A DNA stretch of 64,000 nt from Staphylococcus sp. ACRSN (GCF_022346615.1 NZ_JAKRNS010000012.1:1-64000), one strand, 5' to 3'. Positions 10,194-20,104 are shown, counted from the first letter of the stretch. The notes: generated from the letters alone by a model not told the origin. Numbers and translations: made by a program.

Positions 10194-11072
10194 TTATACT
10201 CTTATGTCATTCTTTTGATTGTCACTTTCTTCTTTCTCTAAACCATTGGTATTTTCAGAATTGGTATTTATATTTTCATTATTATCTCGCTTATTCTGTT
10301 GATAATTTTCAAACAAAATGTATTTTTTGTTTGATATCGTCCGATATAACGCATATATGATTACACATAATAACCCCATAAACATATAAAAATAAACATG
10401 ATAAGGTATATTATTCAAACTTAATGCACCTAATACTACTGATTGAGAAATACCTTCAATCAAATAATAAACTGGATTCAACATTAATATATGTGTTATT
10501 ATCCCTTCATTTGTTGATGGAATAAATATGATTGGAACTATAAAGAATGTAATAGACGAAATAATATAGAATATTATATTTATCTTAGTATATAGAATCG
10601 TCAACAAACCTATGATTGTTGATACAATCACCATAAAAACCATTGCCATAATCACATAATATAATGTTGAAATAATTGAACTTTCTATATTTACTGGTGT
10701 AGCGAATATAATAATAACTAAGGCAATAAACATCAATACACTCGTCGCTAATGTAATAATGATATTTTGAAAAATTGGGTTAATATTATATAGCTTACTA
10801 ATAAAGTAATCCTTTTTATATATTTGATAAACTTGATAAATCGTAATCCATATAAAAGCAAAACTCGTAAGTGCAGCTAAACGATAATATGCACGTGCTT
10901 GCTTAATTTCTTCTGTGTTATTTAAATTAAATATTAGCATCATAACCAATAATATTATAATACTAGCAATAAAGGGTGTAGCAAACCAAATCCACCGCTT
11001 CTTTATACGAGCAAAAACATGTTTCAACAGATATGGTATATTTTTATAAAAATTTAACAAACTATCTATCAT
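10194..11072 (-). CDS. ABC-2 type (TagG-like) transporter permease
   Basis: 292-residue integral membrane protein with about six hydrophobic helices (roughly residues 30-255) and a hydrophilic, Asn/Glu-rich C-terminal tail. The layout is that of polysaccharide/teichoic-acid ABC-2 permeases; LMLNPVYYLIEGISQSVVLG resembles the TagG/TarG core. It starts 9 bases after the TagH-like gene, so the two form an operon and presumably a complex. The substrate is unknown. The canonical wall teichoic acid exporter TarGH is encoded elsewhere in staphylococci, so this would be a second, TarGH-like system. Family-level assignment is likely; function is inferred. Confidence 0.75.
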   Translation of the reverse strand: MIDSLLNFYKNIPYLLKHVFARIKKRWIWFATPFIASIIILLVMMLIFNLNNTEEIKQARAYYRLAALTSFAFIWITIYQVYQIYKKDYFISKLYNINPIFQNIIITLATSVLMFIALVIIIFATPVNIESSIISTLYYVIMAMVFMVIVSTIIGLLTILYTKINIIFYIISSITFFIVPIIFIPSTNEGIITHILMLNPVYYLIEGISQSVVLGALSLNNIPYHVYFYMFMGLLCVIIYALYRTISNKKYILFENYQQNKRDNNENINTNSENTNGLEKEESDNQKNDIRV

Positions 11073-11081
11073 TATTTACAC

Positions 11082-12614
11082 CTACAATTCAATATATAAC
11101 CATTTGTTATTTTTCAAGTCAGCCATATAATATCCATCTCCTGCTTTAGTAATCCAGAAGTCTCCTTCGATATCAAATTTATCTTTCAACTTATCCTTAT
11201 CTTTTATTGGTACAGTGAATCCAGTTAATTTGTTCTGATCATTGAATATCATAGATATTGGTTGTTGAACGATTGGTACTACAAAGCGACTATCTTTTCC
11301 AGTTTCTGGAACTAAAGAATCTGTCACTTTATTATGCTTCTTATGGAGATGACTATTGAAAAACTCATTATAATTACTATAATTTTTATGCATATATGGC
11401 GCTAAACTTTTGAAACTATGTGATTCAAATAAACCGGCAGGATCAAAATAGCGTATTTTATTTTTAGCAACTTTATAGTTTTTATTATCTACTATTACAC
11501 GATAATTTTTAGTATTCTCTCCTGTAATTGTAACGAAACCATATTGATCTACTTTTTGAGGTTTCGAATTATCCATGCTTTCTAACTTAATTGCGTCAGA
11601 CAGTACGATACCGTATGCTAGTTTTTCTTCATATGGATTTTTATGTTGATTTTGTATTGTAGATTGATCAATGTTTTGATTGATATTTAATTTGCCAATA
11701 TCATTAAACATTAATAACGCCATTAGAACTAAACCAATAAAAAATATTCCTATTAAACTCCAAAACCTATAAATAGATACAGGCGGTCTCACATGATTAT
11801 AACGTTCTACTCGCTTAAAATTATATGTTAATTCAGGTATACGTGCTCTTGATTTCTTCCAATCTACATCAAAATTCTCTTTTTCTTCATCTTTTTCTAA
11901 TGAAGTTCGATCGTTTTCATGTTCTTTAAAGAGTGGTAATACTTGTTTCAATGATCCTTCTTTTCTCAGTTGTCCGTGTGAAAACCAAGCAATATAATTA
12001 CTAACTTGAGATACACGTTCAACATTATCTTCAATCATTACAATTGTTGAGCCATTTTTTATGTATTCATCTGTAAGCTTAATTGCACGTTCAAAAAATG
12101 TTTCATCTAACTCACTAATTACTTGATTGAATATCAGAATACTAGAAGTGGATGTTCGTGCAAGTGTAAATAATAACCTAGCATATTCAACTTTGGATAA
12201 CTGGCTAATTAAACTCGTTTTTTTATCTTCTAAATGTGCATATTTAAGTATTTGTTCCACTTTATGTTCTGAAGCTTTATAAGGGAATAATAATACAGCA
12301 TTTTCCACATAATCTTGGACTGTATTATCTTGTAATTGTCTATCTTGTATATCTGCATAAAACAAGTCGGTCTTTCTAACTACTTTACCTTTATCAGGTT
12401 TAATTTCACCACTTAATATTCGACCAACGCGTTCTTTAGAAGACTCAGGCTCACCAATAATTCCTAATGCCTCGCCTTGATAGATATGTAGGTTAATATT
12501 ATTCAATTCTATATCTTCAGCATTATAGCCAAAAGGGAGATACCATTTTTTAGATTTTTTATTTCTATAATAGTGTGTTACGTTAAGTAACTTTAAAATA
12601 ATTGAACTACCCAT
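11082..12614 (-). CDS. TagH-like protein with degenerate ABC ATPase domain and extracytoplasmic C-terminus
   Basis: 510-residue protein. Residues 1-230 are an ABC ATPase fold in which every catalytic motif is altered. Walker A reads GEPESSKE (54-61) instead of GxxGxGKS/T. The signature is LSKVE (139-143) instead of LSGGQ. Walker B is ILIFNQ (159-164), lacking the Asp-Glu pair. The H-loop histidine is replaced in VMIEDN. A charged linker, one transmembrane helix (about 285-303) and a 200-residue outer domain follow. The architecture matches Bacillus subtilis TagH, which also has a long C-terminal extension, whereas S. aureus TarH does not. Partner permease is encoded 9 bases downstream. It probably cannot hydrolyse ATP normally. 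Function unknown. Confidence 0.78.
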   Translation of the reverse strand: MGSSIILKLLNVTHYYRNKKSKKWYLPFGYNAEDIELNNINLHIYQGEALGIIGEPESSKERVGRILSGEIKPDKGKVVRKTDLFYADIQDRQLQDNTVQDYVENAVLLFPYKASEHKVEQILKYAHLEDKKTSLISQLSKVEYARLLFTLARTSTSSILIFNQVISELDETFFERAIKLTDEYIKNGSTIVMIEDNVERVSQVSNYIAWFSHGQLRKEGSLKQVLPLFKEHENDRTSLEKDEEKENFDVDWKKSRARIPELTYNFKRVERYNHVRPPVSIYRFWSLIGIFFIGLVLMALLMFNDIGKLNINQNIDQSTIQNQHKNPYEEKLAYGIVLSDAIKLESMDNSKPQKVDQYGFVTITGENTKNYRVIVDNKNYKVAKNKIRYFDPAGLFESHSFKSLAPYMHKNYSNYNEFFNSHLHKKHNKVTDSLVPETGKDSRFVVPIVQQPISMIFNDQNKLTGFTVPIKDKDKLKDKFDIEGDFWITKAGDGYYMADLKNNKWLYIEL

Positions 12615-12629
12615 CCTATCGTCATCCTT

Positions 12630-12947
12630 CTACAATTTTAATAATGCTACTGGTAAACCTTCTTCAGGTTCTGAACTATTTATTCTAAAACCCCAGGCAA
12701 AAATACCTTTTAATCGTTCTACCTTAAAGTAGCTATCTGTACCATCATTTAATTTATAAATTTTACCTAGTTCTATTTTGCTTCTATCCACTAAGTAGCT
12801 TTCGGCGACGATGACTTTACTCTGATAAACGTCGTATTCATTTAAAATGCCATTCATTTCAGCTTTTCTCATTTTTTCTTTATAGCCTTGAATTTCATGT
12901 CTTAATTCACTTTCGCTCAATTCACTCAATTTCTTCTGTTTCACCAT
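12630..12947 (-). CDS. YfhH family protein
   Basis: 105-residue protein of the YfhH (DUF1811) family, known in Bacillus and Staphylococcus next to recX but without an assigned function. The N-terminal half is a charged helix ([20 protein letters not shown]); the second half holds [17 protein letters not shown] and a small beta region. The ATG at 12947, behind GAGTGG, was chosen over an upstream GTG. The gene overlaps the 3' end of recX by 26 bases, which implies translational coupling. The same neighbourhood in Bacillus supports the assignment. Confidence 0.82.
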   Translation of the reverse strand: MVKQKKLSELSESELRHEIQGYKEKMRKAEMNGILNEYDVYQSKVIVAESYLVDRSKIELGKIYKLNDGTDSYFKVERLKGIFAWGFRINSSEPEEGLPVALLKL

Positions 12948-13740
12948 CAATACCACTCTCTTCTAACTTTGACTTAATTTTATCATATTTATAACCCTTT
13001 CTCATAAGAGCTTCAATCGTCTTATTAACAAGGTGTTTACCTGTATATTTTCTAGCATTTTTATTATAGATTTTCTCTAAATCATTTTGTATTAAATGAT
13101 CAACCTCTTCATCGGACTGTGAGAAATCCATCTCTGCTATAACTTCATTTATTTTTTCAAATGTGTAACCTTTTTGCATCATAGATTGCGTTAATTTCTC
13201 TTTCTTTTTTATACTCGGGCCTTTTTTCTGTTTCCATATTTTATTAGCCAATTTTAAAATATCGTCAAGTGGTTGCTCATCTTCGTACATTTGACCATAT
13301 TCATCAATGATTGATTTTTCGATTCCTGCTTGATGCAACTTCTGTTTATATACCCCAGGACCCTTATCAGTAGTCAAAATCATTGTATTTTTTAGGCTAT
13401 TTGCAAAATCATAATGATCAATTAATTTTTCCTTGTGACAGTAGTCAATTACTTTTGCTATTACAGTTTCTGAATATTCTTTCTTAATTAAATACTGTTG
13501 AACTTCATGTTCAGTTCTTTTCCGATATGATAAATATTGAATTGCCGCATTTAATGCTTGTCTATAGGATTCATATTTTTGTAATTTTTCCATATCAGAT
13601 GCTTCTACAATTTGACCTTTTTTTAAGTTGAATTGAACAAAAGTATCTACATCAATACCCATTTCAAACTCATCATCAAGATATAAATTAAAACGCTCTT
13701 TATTATTTTTTTGCACTTCTATTTTTGTGATTTTTGGCAT
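12922..13740 (-). CDS. recX: Recombination regulator RecX
   Basis: 272-residue modulator that binds and inhibits RecA filaments. It is composed of repeated three-helix modules; the pattern [20 protein letters not shown] and repeated MxxKGYxxxKI elements ([30 protein letters not shown]) are typical. The start at 13740 has GGAGTGAG seven bases upstream and gives the usual staphylococcal length; the open frame extends 30 residues further without a ribosome-binding site. It overlaps yfhH. It is separated from sgtB by a terminator. Confidence 0.93.
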   Translation of the reverse strand: MPKITKIEVQKNNKERFNLYLDDEFEMGIDVDTFVQFNLKKGQIVEASDMEKLQKYESYRQALNAAIQYLSYRKRTEHEVQQYLIKKEYSETVIAKVIDYCHKEKLIDHYDFANSLKNTMILTTDKGPGVYKQKLHQAGIEKSIIDEYGQMYEDEQPLDDILKLANKIWKQKKGPSIKKKEKLTQSMMQKGYTFEKINEVIAEMDFSQSDEEVDHLIQNDLEKIYNKNARKYTGKHLVNKTIEALMRKGYKYDKIKSKLEESGIDGETEEIE

Positions 13741-13920
13741 TATACTCACTCCACTTATTAAGAATAACTTATATCGCTTATGAATGGAATTATAGTGACT
13801 AATATAATTTGTCTTTAATTTTAATTTCAAAATGATACTAAATATATGTTTTACTTTATCCGGAAAATTTTCAAGTACTAATTTAATCTCCCACTTAAAT
13901 AAACCATTTTCGTTACAGTA

Positions 13921-13955
13921 AAAAACTCAACATCTTTTATGGATGTTGAGTTTTT
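13921..13955. terminator. Terminator of sgtB
   Basis: AAAAACTCAACATC pairs with GATGTTGAGTTTTT around TTTTATG. It stands just after the sgtB stop codon and has T-runs in both directions. Confidence 0.88.
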
Positions 13956-13957
13956 GT

Positions 13958-14770
13958 TTAAACTCCTAATTGTTCTATTGCTGTTCGATATTGTTCATCT
14001 GAGATATAGTTTTGTTGCTTCATTTTTTCTAAGTTTACCTTAACTCGATTGATGAAATTATCTGACATATCGTTTAAATCATAAACACTCGGTGCATTAA
14101 CTTTACTTGCAAGCATTGCACTTTGTAAAACGGTAATTTGCGGTAAATTGGTATTATTTTGATCTGTTGTAGTACCAAAATAATGATTTGCTGCTGATTC
14201 AATCGTATATTGATTACTTCCAAAATAAATATTATTTACATAGAAGCTTAAAATTTGGTCTTTATCATATGTTTTTTCCACTCTATGTGCAACGAATAAT
14301 TCTTTAATTTTTCTAGTAATTGATTGTTCATTATCATAATAATAGTTCTTCACTACTTGTTGCGTTAACGTACTTCCACCTTGTATATTCTTATCACTTA
14401 ATGTTGAAAATAGGGCACGAGATGTTCCCTTAAAATCAAAACCATGGTGTTTGTAAAATCGTTCATCTTCCATTGCTACAAAAGCACCTTTTGTATAGTC
14501 TGGCATATCCGCTGCTGATACATAAGTAGATTTATTTTCAATTTTTTTCAAATCATCAACATCAGCTCTCAAGGATAGTACATACATAACACTAACAAAA
14601 ATTGCAATGATTAATACAATAGGTAATAGTATTTTAAATATTAGACCCTTTCCCTTTTTCTTTTTCTTAGGTTTAGTTACTGGTTGTACATAAGTATTAT
14701 GGTAGGGCTGATTGTAATTTTTTTCTTTAGTCTGCATTGTGGATTGCTTATAACGATCACTTCTTTTCAT
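13958..14770 (-). CDS. sgtB: Monofunctional peptidoglycan glycosyltransferase SgtB
   Basis: 270-residue membrane-anchored GT51 enzyme that polymerises lipid II into glycan strands. After a basic cytoplasmic tail ([10 protein letters not shown]) comes one transmembrane helix (about 43-65), then the transglycosylase domain. Motif 1 is [14 protein letters not shown] with catalytic Glu101, motif 2 is GGSTLTQQ, and motif 3 is [13 protein letters not shown]. Length is one residue more than S. aureus Mgt (269). AAGGAG precedes the ATG. In S. aureus sgtB belongs to the VraSR cell-wall stress regulon, and vraSR is encoded 7 kb away here; no VraR site was identified by eye. Confidence 0.95.
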   Translation of the reverse strand: MKRSDRYKQSTMQTKEKNYNQPYHNTYVQPVTKPKKKKKGKGLIFKILLPIVLIIAIFVSVMYVLSLRADVDDLKKIENKSTYVSAADMPDYTKGAFVAMEDERFYKHHGFDFKGTSRALFSTLSDKNIQGGSTLTQQVVKNYYYDNEQSITRKIKELFVAHRVEKTYDKDQILSFYVNNIYFGSNQYTIESAANHYFGTTTDQNNTNLPQITVLQSAMLASKVNAPSVYDLNDMSDNFINRVKVNLEKMKQQNYISDEQYRTAIEQLGV

Positions 14771-14962
14771 GCGGCAGCTCCTTTATATTGCTCTCATTTC
14801 ATTATAAGTGAGTTTAACAAGAGTTTAAACGTTTATCTATAAGAAAACACAAAAATCAGTCGCAAGGTGTATGAATATCTCCATACCTAGTTTTAAAAGT
14901 TGTCACGTCTCGTCACAATTCCCAAAATACACATCTCATATTTGGATTTATCCACATCAAAA

Positions 14963-14998
14963 AATCCCTTAAAGTGAATCATTCACCTTTAAGGGATT
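14963..14998 (-). terminator. Terminator of the DJ-1/PfpI gene
   Basis: AATCCCTTAAAGGTGAAT pairs with ATTCACTTTAAGGGATT on the minus strand, followed by TTTTTTGATG. Confidence 0.88.
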
Positions 14999-15062
14999 AC
15001 TAATATCTGTAATAGCTAAATTACTTATAATTTAAAAATTAACAATAAATATCTTATTTCAA

Positions 15063-15581
15063 TTAGTCATTTAATTGATTAACAATTTCTCTGTTAAAAT
15101 CATCTAAGTCATCTGGTGTACGGCTTGTAACGATATTTTTATCTACAACTACTGATTCATCAACAACTTGAGCACCAGCATTTGACAAGTCTTTACGTAC
15201 ATTTAATACAGCAGTCAATGTACGACCGTTTAAATCATCTGTATCAATTAAGATTTGTGGTCCATGGCATATAGCAAATGTTGGCACATCATTTTTCGTG
15301 AAGTATTTAGCAAAAGTTCCATATCTACCTTCTGAATCACCACGTAAATGATCTGGTGAAAATCCGCCTGGAATGAGCAAGCCATCGTAATCTTCAGGGT
15401 TTGCGTCAGCAATACCTAAATCAACAGTTGCTTTAGCACCATGTTTACCAACGACTTCACTATTCGCTTCATCACCAATAATAACAACTTCATGTCCAGC
15501 TTCTTCAATCGCTTCTTGTGGACTTGTTAATTCAATATCTTCAAATTCATCAGTTACTATAACTGCTACTTTTTTAGCCAT
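15063..15581 (-). CDS. DJ-1/PfpI family protein (general stress protein 18-like)
   Basis: 172-residue cytoplasmic DJ-1/PfpI-fold protein, orthologous to S. aureus SAV1875, whose structure has been described. The nucleophile elbow is AICHGPQ with Cys105, and a conserved glutamate lies in FEDIELTSP (Glu17 region), as in DJ-1-type cysteine-oxidation sensors. PfpI-like members may act as deglycases or chaperones, but activity cannot be read from sequence. AAGGTGAT precedes the ATG. A possible sigma-B promoter is discussed under findings. It has its own terminator. Confidence 0.88.
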   Translation of the reverse strand: MAKKVAVIVTDEFEDIELTSPQEAIEEAGHEVVIIGDEANSEVVGKHGAKATVDLGIADANPEDYDGLLIPGGFSPDHLRGDSEGRYGTFAKYFTKNDVPTFAICHGPQILIDTDDLNGRTLTAVLNVRKDLSNAGAQVVDESVVVDKNIVTSRTPDDLDDFNREIVNQLND

Positions 15582-15664
15582 GTAATATCACCTTTCTCTT
15601 TATATGTTCTACATGTTGTATAGACAAATATTAGGCAATTTAAACATTTGTTTAGATATAAATT

Positions 15665-15838
15665 TTATTTATCTGATGATTGAGATACTGTTTTTACTTT
15701 TTCTTCTAATTGATCTAACAAACCTATCCATTCATCTATATCTTCCACTCTAACCTCATCTGGGTTTACATGATCAATGTCATCAATGAATTTTTCTAAT
15801 CTTGTTTTAATTTGATCAATTGTTTGATTTTCATTCAT
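15665..15838 (-). CDS. SE1561 family small protein
   Basis: 57-residue acidic, mostly helical protein: MNENQTIDQIKTRLEKFID at the start, an acidic DDIDHVNPDEVRVEDIDEW middle and LLDQLEEKVKTV near the end. It matches what I remember as the SE1561 family of conserved staphylococcal small proteins with no known function. The start ATG is preceded by AAAGGAG at a slightly long distance. Codon use and lack of stops support a real gene. It stands alone between the DJ-1-like gene and the divergent radical SAM gene. Confidence 0.7.
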   Translation of the reverse strand: MNENQTIDQIKTRLEKFIDDIDHVNPDEVRVEDIDEWIGLLDQLEEKVKTVSQSSDK

Positions 15839-16096
15839 TTTATACGAAACTCCTTTTTATATGATAATTTAATCCTAACATGAATTTGACAAAAATAGGT
15901 ATAGTCTGAATAATATTTGTAGTAAAATAAAAGAATTAGTTCTATTATAAAAAATGTTAATTTTTCATATACTGGTTAATAATTAAATATAAATCCATTA
16001 ATAATAACTATAATCATAAATGGAGTTTCAAATTTTAATATATAGCCTTTAATAGTTCATTAAATAAGAAATGCATAAAAGAAGGAAGTTTTTATA

Positions 16097-17251
16097 ATGT
16101 TAAATACCTATAGTGCAAATAAAAAAAAGCCTATCTCTATAGTAAATGACCCCTGGGAAGCCTACAATGATATTCAAGCACACAATCAATTGACGTTGAG
16201 TAATATTGAATTTACAACAACAAATTTATGTAACATGCGTTGTAGTCATTGTGCTGTTGGCTATACTTTGCAAACGTCCGATCCAGATCCACTACCAATG
16301 GATTTAATTTATCGAAGATTAGATGAAATTCCTCACCTCAAAACGATGTCAATCACCGGTGGAGAACCTATGTTTTCCAAAAAATCGATACGAAATGTTG
16401 TAAAACCACTTTTAAAATATGCATATGATCGCGGTATTTATGTTCAAATGAATTCTAATTTGACATTGCCATTAGATAGATACTTAGATATTGCAGAATA
16501 TATTGATGTCATGCATATTTCACACAACTGGGGTACGATTGATACATTTACTGACGTTGGTTTTGGTGCAATGGAAAAGCAACCACCAATCAAAGCTAAA
16601 TTAAAGTTATATGATCAAATGATTACCAATGCACGTACACTGTCAGAGCAAGGTATGTTTATTTCAGCTGAAACTATGTTAAATCAAAGTACATTGCCTC
16701 ATTTAGAAAAAATCCATGCTGAAATTGTTAAAGACATGAAATGTAATCGCCATGAAATACACCCAATGTATCCTGCTGATTTTGCTAGTCAACTTGAGGT
16801 TTTACCATTAGCTGACATGAAAAAAGCAATTCATCATTTATTGGATTTTCGTGACCCACAAACTTGGATGCTATTTGGCACCTTACCTATTTATCCATGT
16901 ATCAATGATGAACAAGACCAAGCATTGCTTCAACGCTTACGTGACACTGAAAATGTAACGATGAGAAATGATCCAGATGGTCGAAATCGACTAAATGTTA
17001 ATGTGTTTACTGGAAACGTAATTGTCACAGATTTTGGCGATGAAAATGGAACGATTTCTAATATAAAATCTGACAAATTACCAGAAGTGTTTAACCAATG
17101 GTTACAGACACCATTGGCACAATCATTAAATTGTCACTGTTCAGAGTTTAATTGTCTAGGTCCTAATGTCCTAGTTAAAAATATGTATTATCCAAATACC
17201 AATTTCAAAGAAAAAGAACGTCAAATGCATCGCATCTTTTCAATGTCATAA
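16097..17251 (+). CDS. yfkAB: YfkAB-type radical SAM/CxCxxxxC motif protein
   Basis: 384-residue radical SAM enzyme. The cluster-binding motif CNMRCSHC (Cys45, 49, 52) is CxxxCxxC, followed by the SAM-binding SITGGEPMFS. A C-terminal cysteine cluster, CHCSEFNCLG, is the distinctive YfkAB feature and may bind a second metal cluster. Substrate and product are unknown. AGAAGGAAG precedes the ATG. The gene has its own terminator, so it is probably monocistronic. In Bacillus the orthologue is likewise a single fused gene. Confidence 0.85.
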   Translation: MLNTYSANKKKPISIVNDPWEAYNDIQAHNQLTLSNIEFTTTNLCNMRCSHCAVGYTLQTSDPDPLPMDLIYRRLDEIPHLKTMSITGGEPMFSKKSIRNVVKPLLKYAYDRGIYVQMNSNLTLPLDRYLDIAEYIDVMHISHNWGTIDTFTDVGFGAMEKQPPIKAKLKLYDQMITNARTLSEQGMFISAETMLNQSTLPHLEKIHAEIVKDMKCNRHEIHPMYPADFASQLEVLPLADMKKAIHHLLDFRDPQTWMLFGTLPIYPCINDEQDQALLQRLRDTENVTMRNDPDGRNRLNVNVFTGNVIVTDFGDENGTISNIKSDKLPEVFNQWLQTPLAQSLNCHCSEFNCLGPNVLVKNMYYPNTNFKEKERQMHRIFSMS

Positions 17252-17281
17252 TGACTTAAAGTGTGATAATGCATTAAATAT

Positions 17282-17326
17282 AACAAGCGTTGTAGATGAA
17301 GATACTAATTTCAACTACAACGCTTG
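17282..17326. terminator. Terminator after the radical SAM gene
   Basis: ACAAGCGTTGTAG pairs with CTACAACGCTTGT around a 16-base loop, then TTTTAT. It lies between convergent genes and may serve both. Confidence 0.8.
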
Positions 17327-17380
17327 TTTTATATTAGATACTGTTTTAAAAAACTACCCTTTAAATATATCAAGGTTATT

Positions 17381-17902
17381 TTATTCTATTTTTTGTACGT
17401 TAGATAGAAATTCAATGGTATCTTTACTTTCTTTTCGTCGTTCTTTTCTACGTTTCACGCGTGCTAATGCAGTATCATGAAACCATTTTTCAGTTTCAGA
17501 TTCAGGATATACCGTTGGCACATCAACTGGTTTCCCTTGCTCATCTAATGCCACAAAAGTTAAAAAGCTTAATGCAGCTAGATGTCTTTCGTTTTCCAAC
17601 ACATCTTCAATGATAATTTGTACACAAACTTCCATTGATGACGTACCTGCATATGTAACCATTGCCTCATAAGACACGATATCGCCAGTCTTAATTGGCT
17701 TCAAAAAATCTACAGAATCTGTGGAAGCTGTTACTACCTGTGCACTACTATGCTTCATTGCAGTAATTGCTGCAATTTGATCAATATTGGCCATCATTGT
17801 ACCACCAAACATCGTATGATGGTGATTGGTATCTTGTGGAAATACTTGTAACGCTTTGACACTTCGCGCTTCAGACATTGCTTTACTCATTCGATTTCCC
17901 AT
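17381..17902 (-). CDS. Acyl-CoA thioesterase (hotdog fold)
   Basis: 173-residue hotdog-fold protein of the YciA/BACH acyl-CoA hydrolase family. The characteristic FPQDTNHHHTMFGGTMMANIDQ helix with its His/Asp pair and the TASTDSVDFLKP strand are present. The C-terminal tail is highly basic (VKRRKERRKESK). It likely hydrolyses medium- or long-chain acyl-CoA in the cytoplasm, perhaps for fatty acid recycling. Two in-frame starts (17902 and 17890) are possible; the first is used, behind GGGGAA. Upstream and downstream genes are not obviously linked. Confidence 0.83.
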   Translation of the reverse strand: MGNRMSKAMSEARSVKALQVFPQDTNHHHTMFGGTMMANIDQIAAITAMKHSSAQVVTASTDSVDFLKPIKTGDIVSYEAMVTYAGTSSMEVCVQIIIEDVLENERHLAALSFLTFVALDEQGKPVDVPTVYPESETEKWFHDTALARVKRRKERRKESKDTIEFLSNVQKIE

Positions 17903-18042
17903 AATTCATCTATTCCCCTTTTTATACGTGGCCCGAGTGCTACATCTATATTTATTAAAATATCAATATCACTGTAATGCGTTTCCTACATACCAATGAG
18001 AGTTCCATTTGGCATGTAAGAGTTCCTCGCCATCATATTTTA

Positions 18043-19278
18043 CTAAGCCCAATTTCCATTTTCAAAAACTAATTCTTTTTCATCATCTTGTGTAATTCCG
18101 TAAATTGTTAAATCTGAACTACCAATCATAAAATCAACATGTATCAATGAATCATTTAGTCCTTTGTCGAATTTTTCTTCGGCAGTCATTTCAGTACCTC
18201 CATCCAAATTAAATGCATACGCTGCACCTAACGCAATGTGGCAGGACGCATTTTCATCAAACAATGTATTGTAATAAATTGTATTTCGATTTGAAATTGG
18301 AGAATCATCTGGTACAAGTGCAACTTCTCCTAAACGTTTTGCACCCGCATCAGTACTTAATAAATCTCGTAATACAGCTTCACCTTGTTTCGCTTCAAAA
18401 TCTACAACTTCGCCATCTTTAAAGGTAAGTTTAAATCCATCTATAATATTTCCATTATGACTTAAAGGCAATTTGTTTGTCACATAACCATTCACTTTAG
18501 CCCTATGTGGTGCTGTAAACACTTCTTCGGTTGGTATATTAGCAACAAAGCTTTGGCCTTCGCTCGTATAACTTGTCGCATCTTCCCAAATGTGACCATT
18601 AGGTAGCCCTATTTCTAAATCTGTACCTTCGGAAATATAATGCAGTACTTTATAATTTTTATTTTGCAATTTTTTGGCATGTTTACTTAAATTTGCAACA
18701 TGATTTTGCCAGTTTTCAACAGGGTCATTGCCATCGACACGTACGATATCTAATACTTCTTCAATGAATTTTTGATAAGCTTCATCTTCTGTTAATTCTG
18801 GATATACACGTTTAGACCAAGCTTTAGATGGAAATGCTGCCACACACCATGGGAATTGATTTTTTTGACTCTTTTCCATATAGCCTTTATAAGCAGTTGA
18901 ATAAGCACGTTGGAATGTACCCAATTTATCATTATCTATACCATTTAGTAAGTCTGGATCTTGAGTAATCAATGCCAGGTTTGCAGCACCTCTGTTAACA
19001 TAATCCATTCTTTTATTTACTTCATAATCTTTAACTTCATTATTTTCAAAATGCTCTAATGATTCATATTCAAATTTCAAACGTGTTAATCTATCATCAC
19101 TATATTCAACCTTTACATCTGAAGCACCTCGCTTATACGCAGCTTCAACTATATAATGTGTTAATTCCAATGCATCTACACTTGAGCGAATAAACACTGG
19201 TTGTCCTGGTTGTACATTCATACCTACATTTACTAGTAGTTGTGCATATTGTTGTAATTTTTCATGCAAATTTGTCAT
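18043..19278 (-). CDS. ampS: M29 family aminopeptidase (AmpS type)
   Basis: 411-residue metallo-aminopeptidase of the thermophilic M29 family. An N-terminal domain with [17 protein letters not shown] elements is followed by a metal-binding C-terminal domain. Conserved metal-ligand segments are [12 protein letters not shown] (Glu and His), [13 protein letters not shown] and [20 protein letters not shown]. It probably trims peptides in the cytoplasm. AGGAGCG stands before the ATG. The DUF1128 gene ends 19 bases upstream, so they are likely co-transcribed. Confidence 0.88.
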   Translation of the reverse strand: MTNLHEKLQQYAQLLVNVGMNVQPGQPVFIRSSVDALELTHYIVEAAYKRGASDVKVEYSDDRLTRLKFEYESLEHFENNEVKDYEVNKRMDYVNRGAANLALITQDPDLLNGIDNDKLGTFQRAYSTAYKGYMEKSQKNQFPWCVAAFPSKAWSKRVYPELTEDEAYQKFIEEVLDIVRVDGNDPVENWQNHVANLSKHAKKLQNKNYKVLHYISEGTDLEIGLPNGHIWEDATSYTSEGQSFVANIPTEEVFTAPHRAKVNGYVTNKLPLSHNGNIIDGFKLTFKDGEVVDFEAKQGEAVLRDLLSTDAGAKRLGEVALVPDDSPISNRNTIYYNTLFDENASCHIALGAAYAFNLDGGTEMTAEEKFDKGLNDSLIHVDFMIGSSDLTIYGITQDDEKELVFENGNWA

Positions 19279-19296
19279 ATTAACACGCTCCTAAAT

Positions 19297-19500
19297 TTAT
19301 TTACGAATTTGACCAAGCGCATCTGCAATTGCGGCTGCCTCGCTCGGTGTGAATGATGCTTTAGAAGTTACATATTCATGAATTTCTTTAACTTCTTGTT
19401 CATTTGCTGATTTATATTTTTCTGGATCGATTAAAGCTTGATTAACCAAGTTTAATCGTTCACGAATTTCTTCAATCATTTGTTCGTTTCCTATTGCCAC
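19297..19500 (-). CDS. UPF0435 / DUF1128 family protein
   Basis: 67-residue helical protein of unknown function, conserved in Bacillales. The segment IREKLN-like ERLNLVNQALIDPEKYK and the C-terminal SEAAAIADALGQIRK are family hallmarks. GTG 19500 was taken as start because GAGGTGA lies about seven bases upstream and the N-terminus then matches family members; a second GTG at 19509 overlaps that site. It is first in a unit with the aminopeptidase and divergent from ptpA. Confidence 0.85.
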   Translation of the reverse strand: MAIGNEQMIEEIRERLNLVNQALIDPEKYKSANEQEVKEIHEYVTSKASFTPSEAAAIADALGQIRK

Positions 19501-19633
19501 ACTTCTCACCTCTTTTTATATTTCATTTTATCAAAATTACGTATCTTGTTAAACTTTTATTATAAATGCCCTTTAGAAATGATTAAAAAAGCTTTAAAAT
19601 GGGAATTAGGATTATACAATTTGGAGGTACACA

Positions 19634-20098
19634 ATGATTTCAGTAGCATTTGTTTGTCTAGGTAATATATGCCGTTCACCAATGGCAGAAGGCATCATGA
19701 GACAAAGATTACAAGACCGCAAGATATCAGGCATTAATGTGTATTCTCGAGGTACTGGAAAATGGAACCTTGGAGAACCACCACATGAAGGAACACAAAA
19801 CATTCTATCTAGAAATAATATTTCTATTGATGGCATGATTAGTGAATTATTCACATCTAAAGATGATTTTGATTATATTATTGCTATGGATCAAAGTAAT
19901 GTGGAAAACATTCGTCAAATCAATCCAAATATTAAAGGCCACTTGTATAAACTCTTGGACTTTAGCGATATGGAAGAGACAGATGTACCTGATCCATACT
20001 ACACAAATAATTTCGAAGGTGTATATAAAATGGTACAATCATCATGTGATAATTTAATTGATTTTATACTTAAAGATTCAAACTTAAGAGAGGGGTAA
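19634..20098 (+). CDS. ptpA: Low-molecular-weight protein-tyrosine phosphatase PtpA
   Basis: 154-residue LMW-PTP, exactly the S. aureus length. The P-loop VCLGNICRSP gives Cys8 and Arg14, and the general acid Asp120 is in DVPDPYY. S. aureus PtpA is reported to be released inside macrophages and to affect intracellular survival; there is no signal peptide here. TTGGAGG precedes the ATG. A YtxH-family gene follows after 6 bases, so the two form an operon. Confidence 0.95.
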   Translation: MISVAFVCLGNICRSPMAEGIMRQRLQDRKISGINVYSRGTGKWNLGEPPHEGTQNILSRNNISIDGMISELFTSKDDFDYIIAMDQSNVENIRQINPNIKGHLYKLLDFSDMEETDVPDPYYTNNFEGVYKMVQSSCDNLIDFILKDSNLREG

Positions 20099-20104
20099 CA
20101 CAAC

